Origin: a virus
Virus record (IMG/VR): IMGVR_UViG_3300025671_000171
Span: 1-39,415 of that record
Direction: 5' to 3' (one strand)
DNA length: 39,415 bases
Made by a program: the position numbers and the translations under genes. The notes beneath the pieces are model-generated. The model had not been told where the DNA came from. It did not search any database and worked only from the letters and a program-made list of their open reading frames with translations. Position 1 is the stretch's first letter. The number at the start of each line of letters is the position of its first letter. Below, one piece after another: positions 14,228-20,924 of this stretch.

Positions 14228-14388
14228 TGAGTGATTTTATATTTGGTAGTCTTACTATTATGCCCCTGGCTGGTATACTTACAGGTAACAACACCCCTCC
14301 CGCTACCCATAGAACAGCGCCCTGCGAGGGGTTACTCATTTTTGTGGTTGTGAAAATTGCATTAAATAACGGTAAATGTTATTATTAG
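14227..14388 (+). CDS. Small hypothetical protein ahead of array 1 (53 aa)
   Basis: The ATG overlaps the YopX stop (TGATG). The product is hydrophobic with a Pro/Thr-rich centre (TGNNTPPATHRTAPC). It contains a terminator-like inverted repeat in its coding region, and its stop lies one base before the first pentanucleotide array. It could instead be only a leader reading frame; codon bias gives no clear answer. Confidence 0.4.
   Translation: MSDFIFGSLTIMPLAGILTGNNTPPATHRTAPCEGLLIFVVVKIALNNGKCYY
14293..14347 (+). terminator. Possible terminator just before array 1
   Basis: ACCCCTC (14293-14299) and GAGGGGT (14336-14342) are perfect 7-bp arms with a long 36-base loop, followed within a few bases by a T5 run. 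The long loop lowers confidence. Confidence 0.4.
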
Positions 14389-14389
14389 C

Positions 14390-14514
14390 GCAAGGCAAAG
14401 CAGAGCATAGCAGAGCATAGCAATGCATCGCATAGCACCGCAATGCATCGCAAAGCAGCGCAAGGCAAAGCAGGGCATCGCAGTGCATCGCAATGCAGGG
14501 TATCGCACCGCAAA
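14390..14514 (+). repeat. Pentanucleotide array 1: (GCANN)25
   Basis: Twenty-five consecutive 5-base units in perfect phase. GCA is fixed in 24 of 25 (unit at 14500 is GTATC). The last two bases vary; in order they are AG AA GA TA GA TA AT TC TA CC AT TC AA GC AG AA GG TC GT TC AT GG TC CC AA. It starts one base after a stop codon, has no spacer and no insertion or deletion, and lies in the 5' leader of the 194-aa gene. It is not a CRISPR array. Confidence 0.97.
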
Positions 14515-14519
14515 GAACT

Positions 14520-14538
14520 CATTAACTAATTGTTAATG
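14520..14538 (+). promoter_or_regulatory. Inverted repeat between array 1 and the 194-aa gene
   Basis: CATTAAC (520-526) and GTTAATG (532-538) are perfect 7-bp arms around TAATT, followed by TTTTAT. This could be an operator or an AT-rich attenuator hairpin. Confidence 0.5.
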
Positions 14539-14569
14539 TTTTATAAATTAAACACAAGGATATATCGAT

Positions 14570-15154
14570 ATGATTAGGACAGCAACGCTAAACTATAGCG
14601 GTTTAAACTCACTTCTATTAAACAACCCGCAGACCGTAGACAGCCTCAATAAATACTCTAAAGCTTTGGCAGTAATTAACAAAAAGCGACTTAAGACCGA
14701 AGAAGATATCAATCACAGATACGAACTAGAAGTGTCTGCTAAGGTTTATTGGAGTGATGAGCTAGGCATTCAAATCCCAACGAGTTGGATTGTTGCGAGC
14801 GTTGCAAAAGTTTCACACAAGGTTTCAAAAATTGCTAAAGCCGACATTAGAGCGTCGTTTTTCCCTTCAGACGAGTATGTTAAGCTTAAATATGAAGGGG
14901 AATCTAGCATTAAGAAGAAAGATGATATTGTGCTGAACGAGTCTTATAGATGGCTATTTCCCACAAAACAAGGGCAAGTCAAGGTTATGAAAGCGTTCCC
15001 GATATTTAGGGATTGGAGCTTCTCAGTTGATGTTGAGTATGATGATTCTATATTGCCAGAAGAAGAGCTGTACAGAATAGCGGCTCACGGCGCAAAATAT
15101 AACGGTTTTGGAGACTTTCGGCCAACATTCGGAAGAGCGATATTATCTGTTTAA
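14570..15154 (+). CDS. Array-flanked protein of unknown function (194 aa)
   Basis: ATG 14570 is preceded by AAGGAT. The protein begins MIRTATLNYSGLNSLLLNNP and has an alternating beta/alpha character with a basic middle (SKIAKADIRASFF). It ends in YNGFGDFRPTFGRAILSV (177-194). The glycine/arginine loop G179-F-G181-DFRPTF-G188-R189 loosely resembles the C-terminal glycine-rich loop of RAMP/Cas6-type RNA-binding proteins; this is a motif resemblance only. I know no named family. The gene is bracketed by GCANN arrays on the same strand: array 1 ends 55 bases before it, array 2 begins 6 bases after its stop. The neighbours (YopX-like, NinB-like, NinG-like) place it in the middle, DNA-metabolism region. 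Confidence 0.8.
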   Translation: MIRTATLNYSGLNSLLLNNPQTVDSLNKYSKALAVINKKRLKTEEDINHRYELEVSAKVYWSDELGIQIPTSWIVASVAKVSHKVSKIAKADIRASFFPSDEYVKLKYEGESSIKKKDDIVLNESYRWLFPTKQGQVKVMKAFPIFRDWSFSVDVEYDDSILPEEELYRIAAHGAKYNGFGDFRPTFGRAILSV

Positions 15155-15160
15155 TTCAAT

Positions 15161-15280
15161 GCACAGCAGCGCAAAGCAACGCAAAGCAAAGCACAGCAGC
15201 GCACAGCAACGCAGAGCAAGGCAGAGCAAGACAAGGCATAGCAGAGCAAAGCACAGCAATGCACAGCAGCGCAAAGCAAC
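15161..15280 (+). repeat. Pentanucleotide array 2: (GCANN)24
   Basis: Twenty-four units in perfect 5-base phase; 23 begin GCA (unit at 15231 is ACAAG). The free dinucleotides are CA GC AA AC AA AA CA GC CA AC GA AG GA AG AG TA GA AA CA AT CA GC AA AC. The 20 bases at 15161-15180 recur exactly at 15261-15280. Only two T occur in 120 bases, so the + strand transcript would be almost U-free and poorly structured. A degenerate unit (tcaat) precedes it. It is the immediate 3' flank of the 194-aa gene. Confidence 0.97.
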
Positions 15281-15309
15281 GACCATTTAACAAATTAAGA
15301 GGGAACACA

Positions 15310-15726
15310 ATGAAAGAGATAATAGAACAGCTAGATAAGATGGGGCTTATTAAATATGGCTCTGTTATTACAGGAGAGCTTATTAGGGGCATGGCAGGAA
15401 TAGAGCTACCAGAAACGGGAACTAGAGATCAATTCAAAGACGCGGCACTAAAGGAACTAACGATAACGGATTACATTAGAGGTAAGTTGATATCTAAGGG
15501 CATGTATTTACATGCAACCAAGGGCGATTATAGAATTCTATCTCCATCCGAGAATAAGGATCAGGTGCTAGCATATATGAAGAGCGCCGATGGTAAGCTA
15601 AAGAGAGGGATTCGGTTATACGATAACACACCAAAACAATACCTAGACAACAACATTAAGACCAGGATTCACTTGCGGCAAGATTCAATCAATGAACAGA
15701 AGAGGCGACGAGATAACCTTAACTAA
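15310..15726 (+). CDS. Hypothetical protein (138 aa)
   Basis: The start is ATG 15310 (MKEIIEQLDKMG) behind AGAGGG; an earlier in-frame start at 15259 would lie inside array 2 and has no site. The N-terminal half looks helical with a possible winged-helix (GMAGIELPETGTRDQFKDAAL, LTITDYIRGKLISKG, GDYRIL), and the C-terminal end is basic (EQKRRRDNLN). It may be a DNA-binding protein of the nin-type region. No family named. Confidence 0.6.
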   Translation: MKEIIEQLDKMGLIKYGSVITGELIRGMAGIELPETGTRDQFKDAALKELTITDYIRGKLISKGMYLHATKGDYRILSPSENKDQVLAYMKSADGKLKRGIRLYDNTPKQYLDNNIKTRIHLRQDSINEQKRRRDNLN

Positions 15727-15739
15727 CAGAGGGTATGAA

Positions 15740-15925
15740 ATGGCCGAGGACGTTAGGGAATATCTAGTAGATCTAGTAGGAGATATTGACACGGATATTA
15801 CAAAGCTTTGTACGTTGATGAATACTATTAGAGAAGTGGATAAAGGGAAGCTACTTCAAGCTGTGAAGGTGGCGGATGAACTTCTAGGAATCATGCTAGA
15901 GATTGCAATGGAAGTGAGGAAATAG
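15740..15925 (+). CDS. Hypothetical helical protein (61 aa)
   Basis: The start is set at ATG 15740 (MAEDVREYLVDL) because AGAGGG lies 7 bases ahead and the site just clears the upstream stop; a longer frame from 15692 overlaps the neighbour without a site. The protein is acidic and all-helical (TDITKLCTLMNTIREVD, LLQAVKVADELLGIML). Function unknown. Confidence 0.55.
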   Translation: MAEDVREYLVDLVGDIDTDITKLCTLMNTIREVDKGKLLQAVKVADELLGIMLEIAMEVRK

Positions 15926-15927
15926 AC

Positions 15928-16395
15928 ATGGAGGGAAACTATTTTTTAATTAAAAAGATTAGTCACGAGACAGTTACTAACTGTCATAGATATGTAGATG
16001 ATACTATCAATGCCTTAATTACTGAAGGCAAGATTGCAGCGGTCAAAGTTGAAGAATACAAGCATCCACGCTCACTATCTGCTAATGCTTTGTACTGGAT
16101 GTGGATGGATGATCTAGCAAAGCTATTCAACAGTAAGGGAATGACAATAGAAGGGAATGGATACGACAAGGAAGATTGCCACGATTTATGCCGAAGCATG
16201 TTTCTTGGATATGTAGAAAAGAAGCTATCCAAGACTCACATCAAAACACTAAAATCAACTCGCACACTAGACAATAACCAATTCTGTCACTATCTAAGAC
16301 AGATAGAAGAGTGGAGCATTGAAAAACTAAAACACGTACTACCTGACCCAGCAGATAATCAATATAGAAAATGGGAGCAAAAACAAAATGAATAA
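15928..16395 (+). CDS. ninB: NinB-like recombination protein (155 aa)
   Basis: The pattern RSLSANALYWMWMDDLAKLF, a central HDLCRSMFLGY and a C-terminal block with TRTLDNNQFCHYLRQIEEWS and VLPDP match lambda NinB (Orf), a homodimeric single-strand DNA-binding recombination mediator that can replace RecFOR functions. Length is right for the family (about 145-155). It is the second recombination gene group in the genome besides the exonuclease operon. It overlaps the following HTH gene by 8 bases. Confidence 0.8.
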   Translation: MEGNYFLIKKISHETVTNCHRYVDDTINALITEGKIAAVKVEEYKHPRSLSANALYWMWMDDLAKLFNSKGMTIEGNGYDKEDCHDLCRSMFLGYVEKKLSKTHIKTLKSTRTLDNNQFCHYLRQIEEWSIEKLKHVLPDPADNQYRKWEQKQNE

Positions 16396-16672
16396 TGAGA
16401 CCAGAGCCGCAGAGCATAGAGCATATACAGTAGAGAGCAAGCAGGATGAGAGAGACAAGATAGCAGAGGATACAAGGAAATATTTAGAAGGTGGCAATAG
16501 TATAGAATTTGTGCCAGTATTGACTAGAGATCAGATATTCTCTCGTTGTGCGCTTAATCCGAAACGTGCGATTGCAGTACGGATGAGAGGGGAAGGAAAG
16601 ACAATCACAGAGATAGCTCGTAAATTGGGAGTAACGGGACCGACAATTAGAAATTGGGTAAAGACAGGATAG
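16388..16672 (+). CDS. Helix-turn-helix protein (94 aa)
   Basis: The C-terminal 35 residues (AIAVRMRGEGKTITEIARKL then GVTGPTIRNWVKTG) are a clear homeodomain-like HTH of the Hin/transposase type. The N-terminal 55 residues are polar and helical (AEHRAYTVESKQDERDKIAE). It may be a transcription factor for the middle region or a DNA-binding recombination helper. Confidence 0.7.
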   Translation: MNNETRAAEHRAYTVESKQDERDKIAEDTRKYLEGGNSIEFVPVLTRDQIFSRCALNPKRAIAVRMRGEGKTITEIARKLGVTGPTIRNWVKTG

Positions 16673-16681
16673 GGAGATAAC

Positions 16682-17158
16682 ATGGCGGTAAAAAGGACAC
16701 CGGCAGATCAGTGGTTTAGTAAATGTGTACGGATTAGAACAAACTGGACTTGTGAATACTGTGATATTAACTACGAGCATGACAAAGGATACCTGCATTG
16801 CTCTCATTACATATCTAGAGCCCATCACATCACTAGATACAATCCTATAAATGCTATGGCTCACTGCCAGAGATGCCACGAACAATTGGGGGGTGGTAGG
16901 TGGGGAGGCGGTAACATAGCAGAATTTGCACATCACTATGACGAGATACACGGACCCAAAAACCGAGAAAAGATTAGGAAGATTAGTCACTATCCATTCC
17001 CAAAGCATAAACGACACATTAAGGACATATCGACACACTTCCGGCAGGAGTTTGCTAGACTAGAGCAGTTAAGACTGGATGGCAGAATAGATAGGCTGGA
17101 GTTCGAGCCGTATACTGGATGTATTGAGTTATTGGATCTAGAGGAAAGGATATGTTGA
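16682..17158 (+). CDS. NinG-like HNH protein, possible Holliday-junction nuclease (158 aa)
   Basis: A zinc-binding HNH core reads C37?-x2-C in WTCEYCDINY, then LHCSHYISRAHHITRYNPIN and CQRCHEQLG. This matches the HNH region of the lambda NinG (Rap) family and related phage HNH proteins. The C-terminal half is helical and basic (PFPKHKRHIKDISTHFRQ). With NinB two genes upstream it would act on branched recombination intermediates. It could instead be a general HNH nuclease; the synteny favours NinG. The stop overlaps the CsrA-like start by 7 bases. Confidence 0.72.
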   Translation: MAVKRTPADQWFSKCVRIRTNWTCEYCDINYEHDKGYLHCSHYISRAHHITRYNPINAMAHCQRCHEQLGGGRWGGGNIAEFAHHYDEIHGPKNREKIRKISHYPFPKHKRHIKDISTHFRQEFARLEQLRLDGRIDRLEFEPYTGCIELLDLEERIC

Positions 17159-17436
17159 TTATAGAGAGGTTTCCAGGCCAGATTATCAGAGTAGAGGATG
17201 AGCCGTGGATGTTAGGAGAGTCTACAAAGAGCTATTGCGTGCTTGAGAGTCAGGGCCACAGGATACGGATCATGCGGTCTAGTGATATGATATGGGGAGA
17301 TCTAACGGTCAAGCTGCTTGCTTCAGATCAAGACAAGGCAAAGCTGGGTTTTGTTGCTCCATCTCACATCAAGATCTACAGAGAAGAAATCTACCCGTTT
17401 ATGAGGGATAAAGATGGCTTACCGAGAATTGATTGA
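17152..17436 (+). CDS. CsrA-like RNA-binding protein with internal insertion (94 aa)
   Basis: The N-terminus (MLIIERFPGQIIRV) and the segment KLGFVAPSHIKIYREEIYPF (64-83) follow the CsrA/RsmA pattern, where strand 1 is MLILTR-x-GE and the last strand plus helix is IG-AP-V-VHREEIY. The RNA-contacting Leu and Arg are kept (R77 in YREEIY, equal to CsrA R44). Between them about 30 extra residues (roughly 18-48) are inserted, making the protein 94 aa instead of about 60. CsrA dimers bind GGA motifs in leaders of mRNA. A phage copy could redirect host carbon/virulence/biofilm control or regulate its own messages. Position directly before the Q-like gene suggests a role in the late switch. Confidence 0.72.
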   Translation: MLIIERFPGQIIRVEDEPWMLGESTKSYCVLESQGHRIRIMRSSDMIWGDLTVKLLASDQDKAKLGFVAPSHIKIYREEIYPFMRDKDGLPRID

Positions 17437-17758
17437 AGATATGCTGACTGAGTGGGGCAAAGCGGCTCGACAAGGTTCAATACATATCAACTACAAGCCA
17501 GGGATTCTTGGACAGATCAAAGGATCTACGGTGCGATCTGCTACGATTACAGATAAGGACTACATGCTTGTAGATCAGGCTGTTAGCGAGCTGAAGAAGA
17601 TGGACGCTCAACTACATGATGTAATATCAAAATACTATCTAGAAATGAAGTCTATGCGAAGGATTGGAATGGATCTGAGAAAGAGTACATCTACAATCTC
17701 ACAATACAAAGAAAGCGCAATAACTTATGTAGCTTGTTATGTCAATCTAAAAAGTTGA
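17414..17758 (+). CDS. Q-like late antitermination / late regulator protein (114 aa)
   Basis: The protein is basic and helical with a C-terminal HTH-like region (VISKYYLEMKSMRRIGMDLR then KSTSTISQYKESAITYV) typical of phage antitermination Q/ArpU/RinA-type regulators. It is the last gene of the rightward early/middle operon and is directly followed by a strong promoter-like sequence and the long late leader, exactly where Q acts. It overlaps the CsrA-like gene by 23 bases. The assignment to a Q subfamily is not certain. Confidence 0.68.
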   Translation: MAYRELIEDMLTEWGKAARQGSIHINYKPGILGQIKGSTVRSATITDKDYMLVDQAVSELKKMDAQLHDVISKYYLEMKSMRRIGMDLRKSTSTISQYKESAITYVACYVNLKS

Positions 17759-17783
17759 CGATCGAACAGAAATAGGGTAAAGT
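17755..17783 (+). promoter_or_regulatory. Candidate late promoter
   Basis: -35 TTGACG (755-760), a spacer of exactly 17, and -10 TAAAGT (778-783). The -35 box is 5 of 6 and overlaps the stop codon of the Q-like gene. It matches the place of lambda pR', driving the late operon of 18119 onward. Confidence 0.6.
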
Positions 17784-18118
17784 TAGGTAAGATGCCCATC
17801 GTGGCACTGATTGTTAACTTGCTATCGTACGTTGGTTGACTATCTTGGGCTGTTGGCTGGTACCAATGGCCTACAACCTATGGCCGTGGTTGCATGAGGG
17901 GTTGATATCTTGGCGGATTGGCAACCCTTCATGCGCACTTCTCGGTTTCAGGTTGTGATGCAAGCAAACGGTAAGACACTTCATCACGTAAAGAATCCTG
18001 TTCACTAACGGCTGAGAATGTTATCTAAACTCAAATCATACTATCGCAAAGCTAGACGTTTCTTTTGTCGGCTTTGTGTTTATATTCTATTGAAAATTAT
18101 CTATAGGCTAGACAGCTA
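17784..18118 (+). ncRNA. Late leader region, structured, no gene seen
   Basis: About 335 bases between the probable late promoter and the first late gene contain no credible reading frame or tRNA. The main structure is a 13-bp stem, 17892-17904 paired with 17922-17934 (GCATGAGGGGTTG with CAACCCTTCATGC, one G-U), around a 17-base loop. A second weaker hairpin uses GGCC/GGCC near 17868-17886. No T-run follows the big stem, so it is not an ordinary terminator. In lambda-type phages this place holds the short late-leader RNA on which Q acts; that is the likely role here. Confidence 0.5.
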
Positions 18119-19222
18119 ATGAGACAACACGACCTTTGCTACATGACCAGTAGCTCAACCGGCTCACCGTTCAGCACTAGCTCTGTAACAGGGTACAATG
18201 ATTTTCAAGATTTCTACGCGCAGAATGAGACATTCACAGCATCATTTAAAGATGGCTCTAATCATTACATGGTTGCTATTTGTTCGCTAAACGGCTCAAA
18301 TAATGTCGTGGTTGATCAGATATTAATGTCTAGCGCAGGACCAACTACACTATCAGAGCCAACGTTCAGCGGCACTGTTGATATCGTTATCGGCGCGACA
18401 ACAATGAACACGGAGCATAGGAGGTTCAGGAATTGCTCTTCTAACGATACCTCACACGCTCATCATAGGCACATGAATAGCTACATGTTTTACGGCTCTA
18501 CAAACACATCATATACAAATGATACACTCTATCTCATGCCTCACGGAGTTGATGTATCGGGCTGGTATTATGGGTTTTACACAAGCGAGAAAGCTGCGAC
18601 AGCTGCAAATTATAGGCTAGGACTCTATGATATTAATGAAGCTGGCCATCCTGACATTTTGCTAATGCAGTCAGCAGAGATAACACACGCAGCAGCGGAC
18701 GAAGTTGAATCAGATTTGAATAATACTCTGACGATCACAGCTATTACAGTAGCTAATCCTGGAGTCGTAACATACACCGGAACAGATCCTAGCAACGGAG
18801 ATCGAGTCTACATAACCGGAGCTAACAACGTTACTAATGTGAATCAAACTAGCTTTTTAGTATCTAACGTTAACACGGGGTCTAACACTTTTGAGCTGCA
18901 AGACCTGACGGGTGCAAACTACACCACAACGGGCACAGCAGCGACAACTGGCACAGTGCATTTCCCAGTATTTCTTAGCGCAGGGGATTACATAAGCGCG
19001 TTTGTCTGTGATACTAACGCTCTAGCCTTTAATGGGCCACTTAGTTCGGATGAGATGTGCAAGCCTTCTTCGTTCGGGGTTAGAACAGGGATGACGACCG
19101 TACTACATATTTACAAGACGTTCACATATGGGGCCTTAACTGATACTCCAGACATGACAACGGGTTGGACAGACTCAGCCTCCAATATGATTGGAGTTGG
19201 CTTGCTGATGGTGGAGGGGTAA
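18119..19222 (+). CDS. Virion / tail appendage protein (367 aa)
   Basis: It is Thr/Ser/Asn-rich and beta-rich throughout, as in virion proteins. Residues about 1-90 (MRQHDLCYMTSSSTG..., VTGYNDFQDF) resemble the start of many phage structural proteins. Around 200-270 the stretch ITAITVANPGVVTYTGTDPS ... FLVSNVNTGSNTFELQ resembles the small beta domain often found in phage tail proteins (sometimes labelled E1-FCCH-like). The ribosome site before ATG 18119 is weak. First gene of the late operon. Receptor binding or decoration is possible; no catalytic motif. Confidence 0.6.
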   Translation: MRQHDLCYMTSSSTGSPFSTSSVTGYNDFQDFYAQNETFTASFKDGSNHYMVAICSLNGSNNVVVDQILMSSAGPTTLSEPTFSGTVDIVIGATTMNTEHRRFRNCSSNDTSHAHHRHMNSYMFYGSTNTSYTNDTLYLMPHGVDVSGWYYGFYTSEKAATAANYRLGLYDINEAGHPDILLMQSAEITHAAADEVESDLNNTLTITAITVANPGVVTYTGTDPSNGDRVYITGANNVTNVNQTSFLVSNVNTGSNTFELQDLTGANYTTTGTAATTGTVHFPVFLSAGDYISAFVCDTNALAFNGPLSSDEMCKPSSFGVRTGMTTVLHIYKTFTYGALTDTPDMTTGWTDSASNMIGVGLLMVEG

Positions 19223-19716
19223 TGCTAACTAAGGCTCAAAGAAAATATCTTCAATCTAAAGGTATATCTGTTGTTCTGATAAACGGAACTACTGTAAAGG
19301 GCGGAGATGAACAGTACAGCGCACAATTAGCAGACGTTAACGCACTGTCAGACTTTAAGTCTTGGGTTAAAGATGAAGTTAGCGCCCAGGTAGATGAAAA
19401 GCTTTCTGCCAAATATGATAGAGCTACTAATCAGAGATACAGAGCTAAGCATATGGAAGCGCTAGCGTTCAAGAACACGACTTACCTTGGATCACAAGAC
19501 GACTATCAATACATAAAAGAAGAGGCATTAGAGCGCGGCATAACTATGTTACAAATGGCAGACATGATAATATCAGCAGCTAACACATACAATGCTAACG
19601 TTGCAGCAGTTGAGAGACGAAGAGTAAAATTTAATATGGATGTAGACGCAGCAGCAAATATAGAAGATGTTCAAACGCTATGGGATTCAGCATATACAGC
19701 TATTGAGGCTCTTTGA
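19222..19716 (+). CDS. Virion-associated protein with helical C-terminus (164 aa)
   Basis: GGAGGGG precedes ATG 19222, whose first base is the last base of the upstream TAA. The N-terminus is MLTKAQRKYLQSKGISVVLI; the rest is helical (SQDDYQYIKEEALERG, MADMIISAANTYNANVAAVE). The position between two structural genes suggests a tail-fibre assembly or virion protein. No named family. Confidence 0.55.
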   Translation: MLTKAQRKYLQSKGISVVLINGTTVKGGDEQYSAQLADVNALSDFKSWVKDEVSAQVDEKLSAKYDRATNQRYRAKHMEALAFKNTTYLGSQDDYQYIKEEALERGITMLQMADMIISAANTYNANVAAVERRRVKFNMDVDAAANIEDVQTLWDSAYTAIEAL

Positions 19717-20402
19717 TGGCTGGATTGGGGTTCGCAGGTTTACCGTTAGGTGATTCAGTTGCATTAGGCTCTATTGAAGCGGCAGCAGGCGGAGCAACAA
19801 CATACACCAAAACAACAAGCCTAGACGCTCTACTACAGAAGCAGAACAACCTCAAAACTACATCAATTGACGCCCTGATACAAAAGACCACAACGCTACA
19901 AGCAAGCCTAGATGCTGTACTACAAAACAGCACAACTAAAACTACAAGTCTAGATGCATTAGTCCAAAAACAGAATAACCTAAAGACAACAAGCCTAGAT
20001 GCATTAGTACAGAGGACTTACACACTATTAACAAGTTTGGACGCCATAATAACGGATGGCGTTACAAAGGTATTGACTACATCATTAGATAGTTTAGTCC
20101 AGAAAACCTACACGCAAACGACCAGTCTGGACGCATTAATTCAAGATGCATTCACGATAGCAACAACAGTAGATGCATTAATACAAAAGACATACACGAA
20201 AACGACCAGTATAGATTCAGTATTAGGCAAGCAATACGTATTGACAGCAGCTATTGATAGCTTGATACGAAAGAACAATATAACCCTAACAACCTCTCTA
20301 GACGCTTATATAAGTGATGGTGAGATATGGGTTGTACAAACTAACAATGCTTCAACATGGTCTGCTCAAACTAACAACTCATCAACTTGGACGGTACAAT
20401 AA
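19716..20402 (+). CDS. Tandem-repeat structural protein (228 aa)
   Basis: After a Gly/Ala start, residues about 25-205 are twelve repeats of 13-15 residues built on TTSLDALxQK plus a short spacer (variants TTSIDALIQK, TTSLDSLVQK, TTVDALIQK). Hydrophobic residues recur at fixed positions, fitting a solenoid or trimeric fibre shaft. The end repeats TNNSSTW (NNASTWSAQTNNSSTW). The start ATG overlaps the previous stop (TGATG). Likely a fibre or appendage; receptor unknown. Confidence 0.65.
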   Translation: MAGLGFAGLPLGDSVALGSIEAAAGGATTYTKTTSLDALLQKQNNLKTTSIDALIQKTTTLQASLDAVLQNSTTKTTSLDALVQKQNNLKTTSLDALVQRTYTLLTSLDAIITDGVTKVLTTSLDSLVQKTYTQTTSLDALIQDAFTIATTVDALIQKTYTKTTSIDSVLGKQYVLTAAIDSLIRKNNITLTTSLDAYISDGEIWVVQTNNASTWSAQTNNSSTWTVQ

Positions 20403-20893
20403 TGGTAGCAACAGTTCAGATAGTCGAAAAAAACGGTACAGCAGGAACCAACACTCAAAAAGACAGTGGCACAGTTAGGTTCAAGAACGCGGATAACTCA
20501 ACTGTAAATACTTCAGATCCTATGGTAGTACCTACGTCTGGTTCTGATTACAGCTATGACAAATGGTTACGGCTAAAGGTTACAGTGGCTCCAGATACAA
20601 ACCTGACAAACCTCAAATGCTATTCTGATGGATCTATAGGATTTGGTACTGGCGTTACTCCCTACGCTAAAGCTGTAGCTACATATGCGACCCCTTCACA
20701 GCCTACTACTATTGCAGGCTATGCAACACTGGCCAGCTATACGAGTGGATCAGCCTTGGATCTTGGTACAGCAGCGGTCACAGGAACGGGTGAGAAAGGC
20801 TCACACGCGGTTTTGATGTTGAAGGTGGATTCAACTGCAAGTGCTGGAACGTTAACGGCCGAACAAATTACGTTCAGCTATGATGAGCTGTGA
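20402..20893 (+). CDS. Beta-rich virion protein (163 aa)
   Basis: The ATG at 20402 overlaps the preceding stop (TAATG). The product is small, Thr/Ser-rich and beta-like (MVATVQIVEKNGTAGTN, WLRLKVTVAPDTNLTNL), ending with a Ca2+-domain-like AEQITFSYDEL. It is probably a decoration or fibre-associated protein. I do not recognise a named family. Confidence 0.55.
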   Translation: MVATVQIVEKNGTAGTNTQKDSGTVRFKNADNSTVNTSDPMVVPTSGSDYSYDKWLRLKVTVAPDTNLTNLKCYSDGSIGFGTGVTPYAKAVATYATPSQPTTIAGYATLASYTSGSALDLGTAAVTGTGEKGSHAVLMLKVDSTASAGTLTAEQITFSYDEL

Positions 20894-20924
20894 CATTAAC
20901 CTTTACAGCGAGTGAGTTGTAGGT

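Noticed and set aside
14390-15280. The GCANN arrays as a CRISPR array
   Set aside because: CRISPR needs repeats of about 23-47 bases with unique spacers; here the unit is 5 bases with no spacer and no cas genes.
15108-15392. Reading frames across array 2 (rich in AKQRKAKHSS on the + strand and CFALLCIAVLCS on the - strand)
   Set aside because: A phased GCANN tract leaves all frames open and makes artificial five-residue protein repeats; there is no ribosome site, and the real downstream gene starts at 15310.
16682-17158. The HNH protein as a second homing endonuclease
   Set aside because: No intron or split gene surrounds it, and the NinB/NinG-type neighbourhood suits a recombination nuclease.
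17784-18118. A tRNA or other standard RNA gene in the late leader
   Set aside because: No cloverleaf with TTC-loop and acceptor pairing was found by eye; only simple hairpins.
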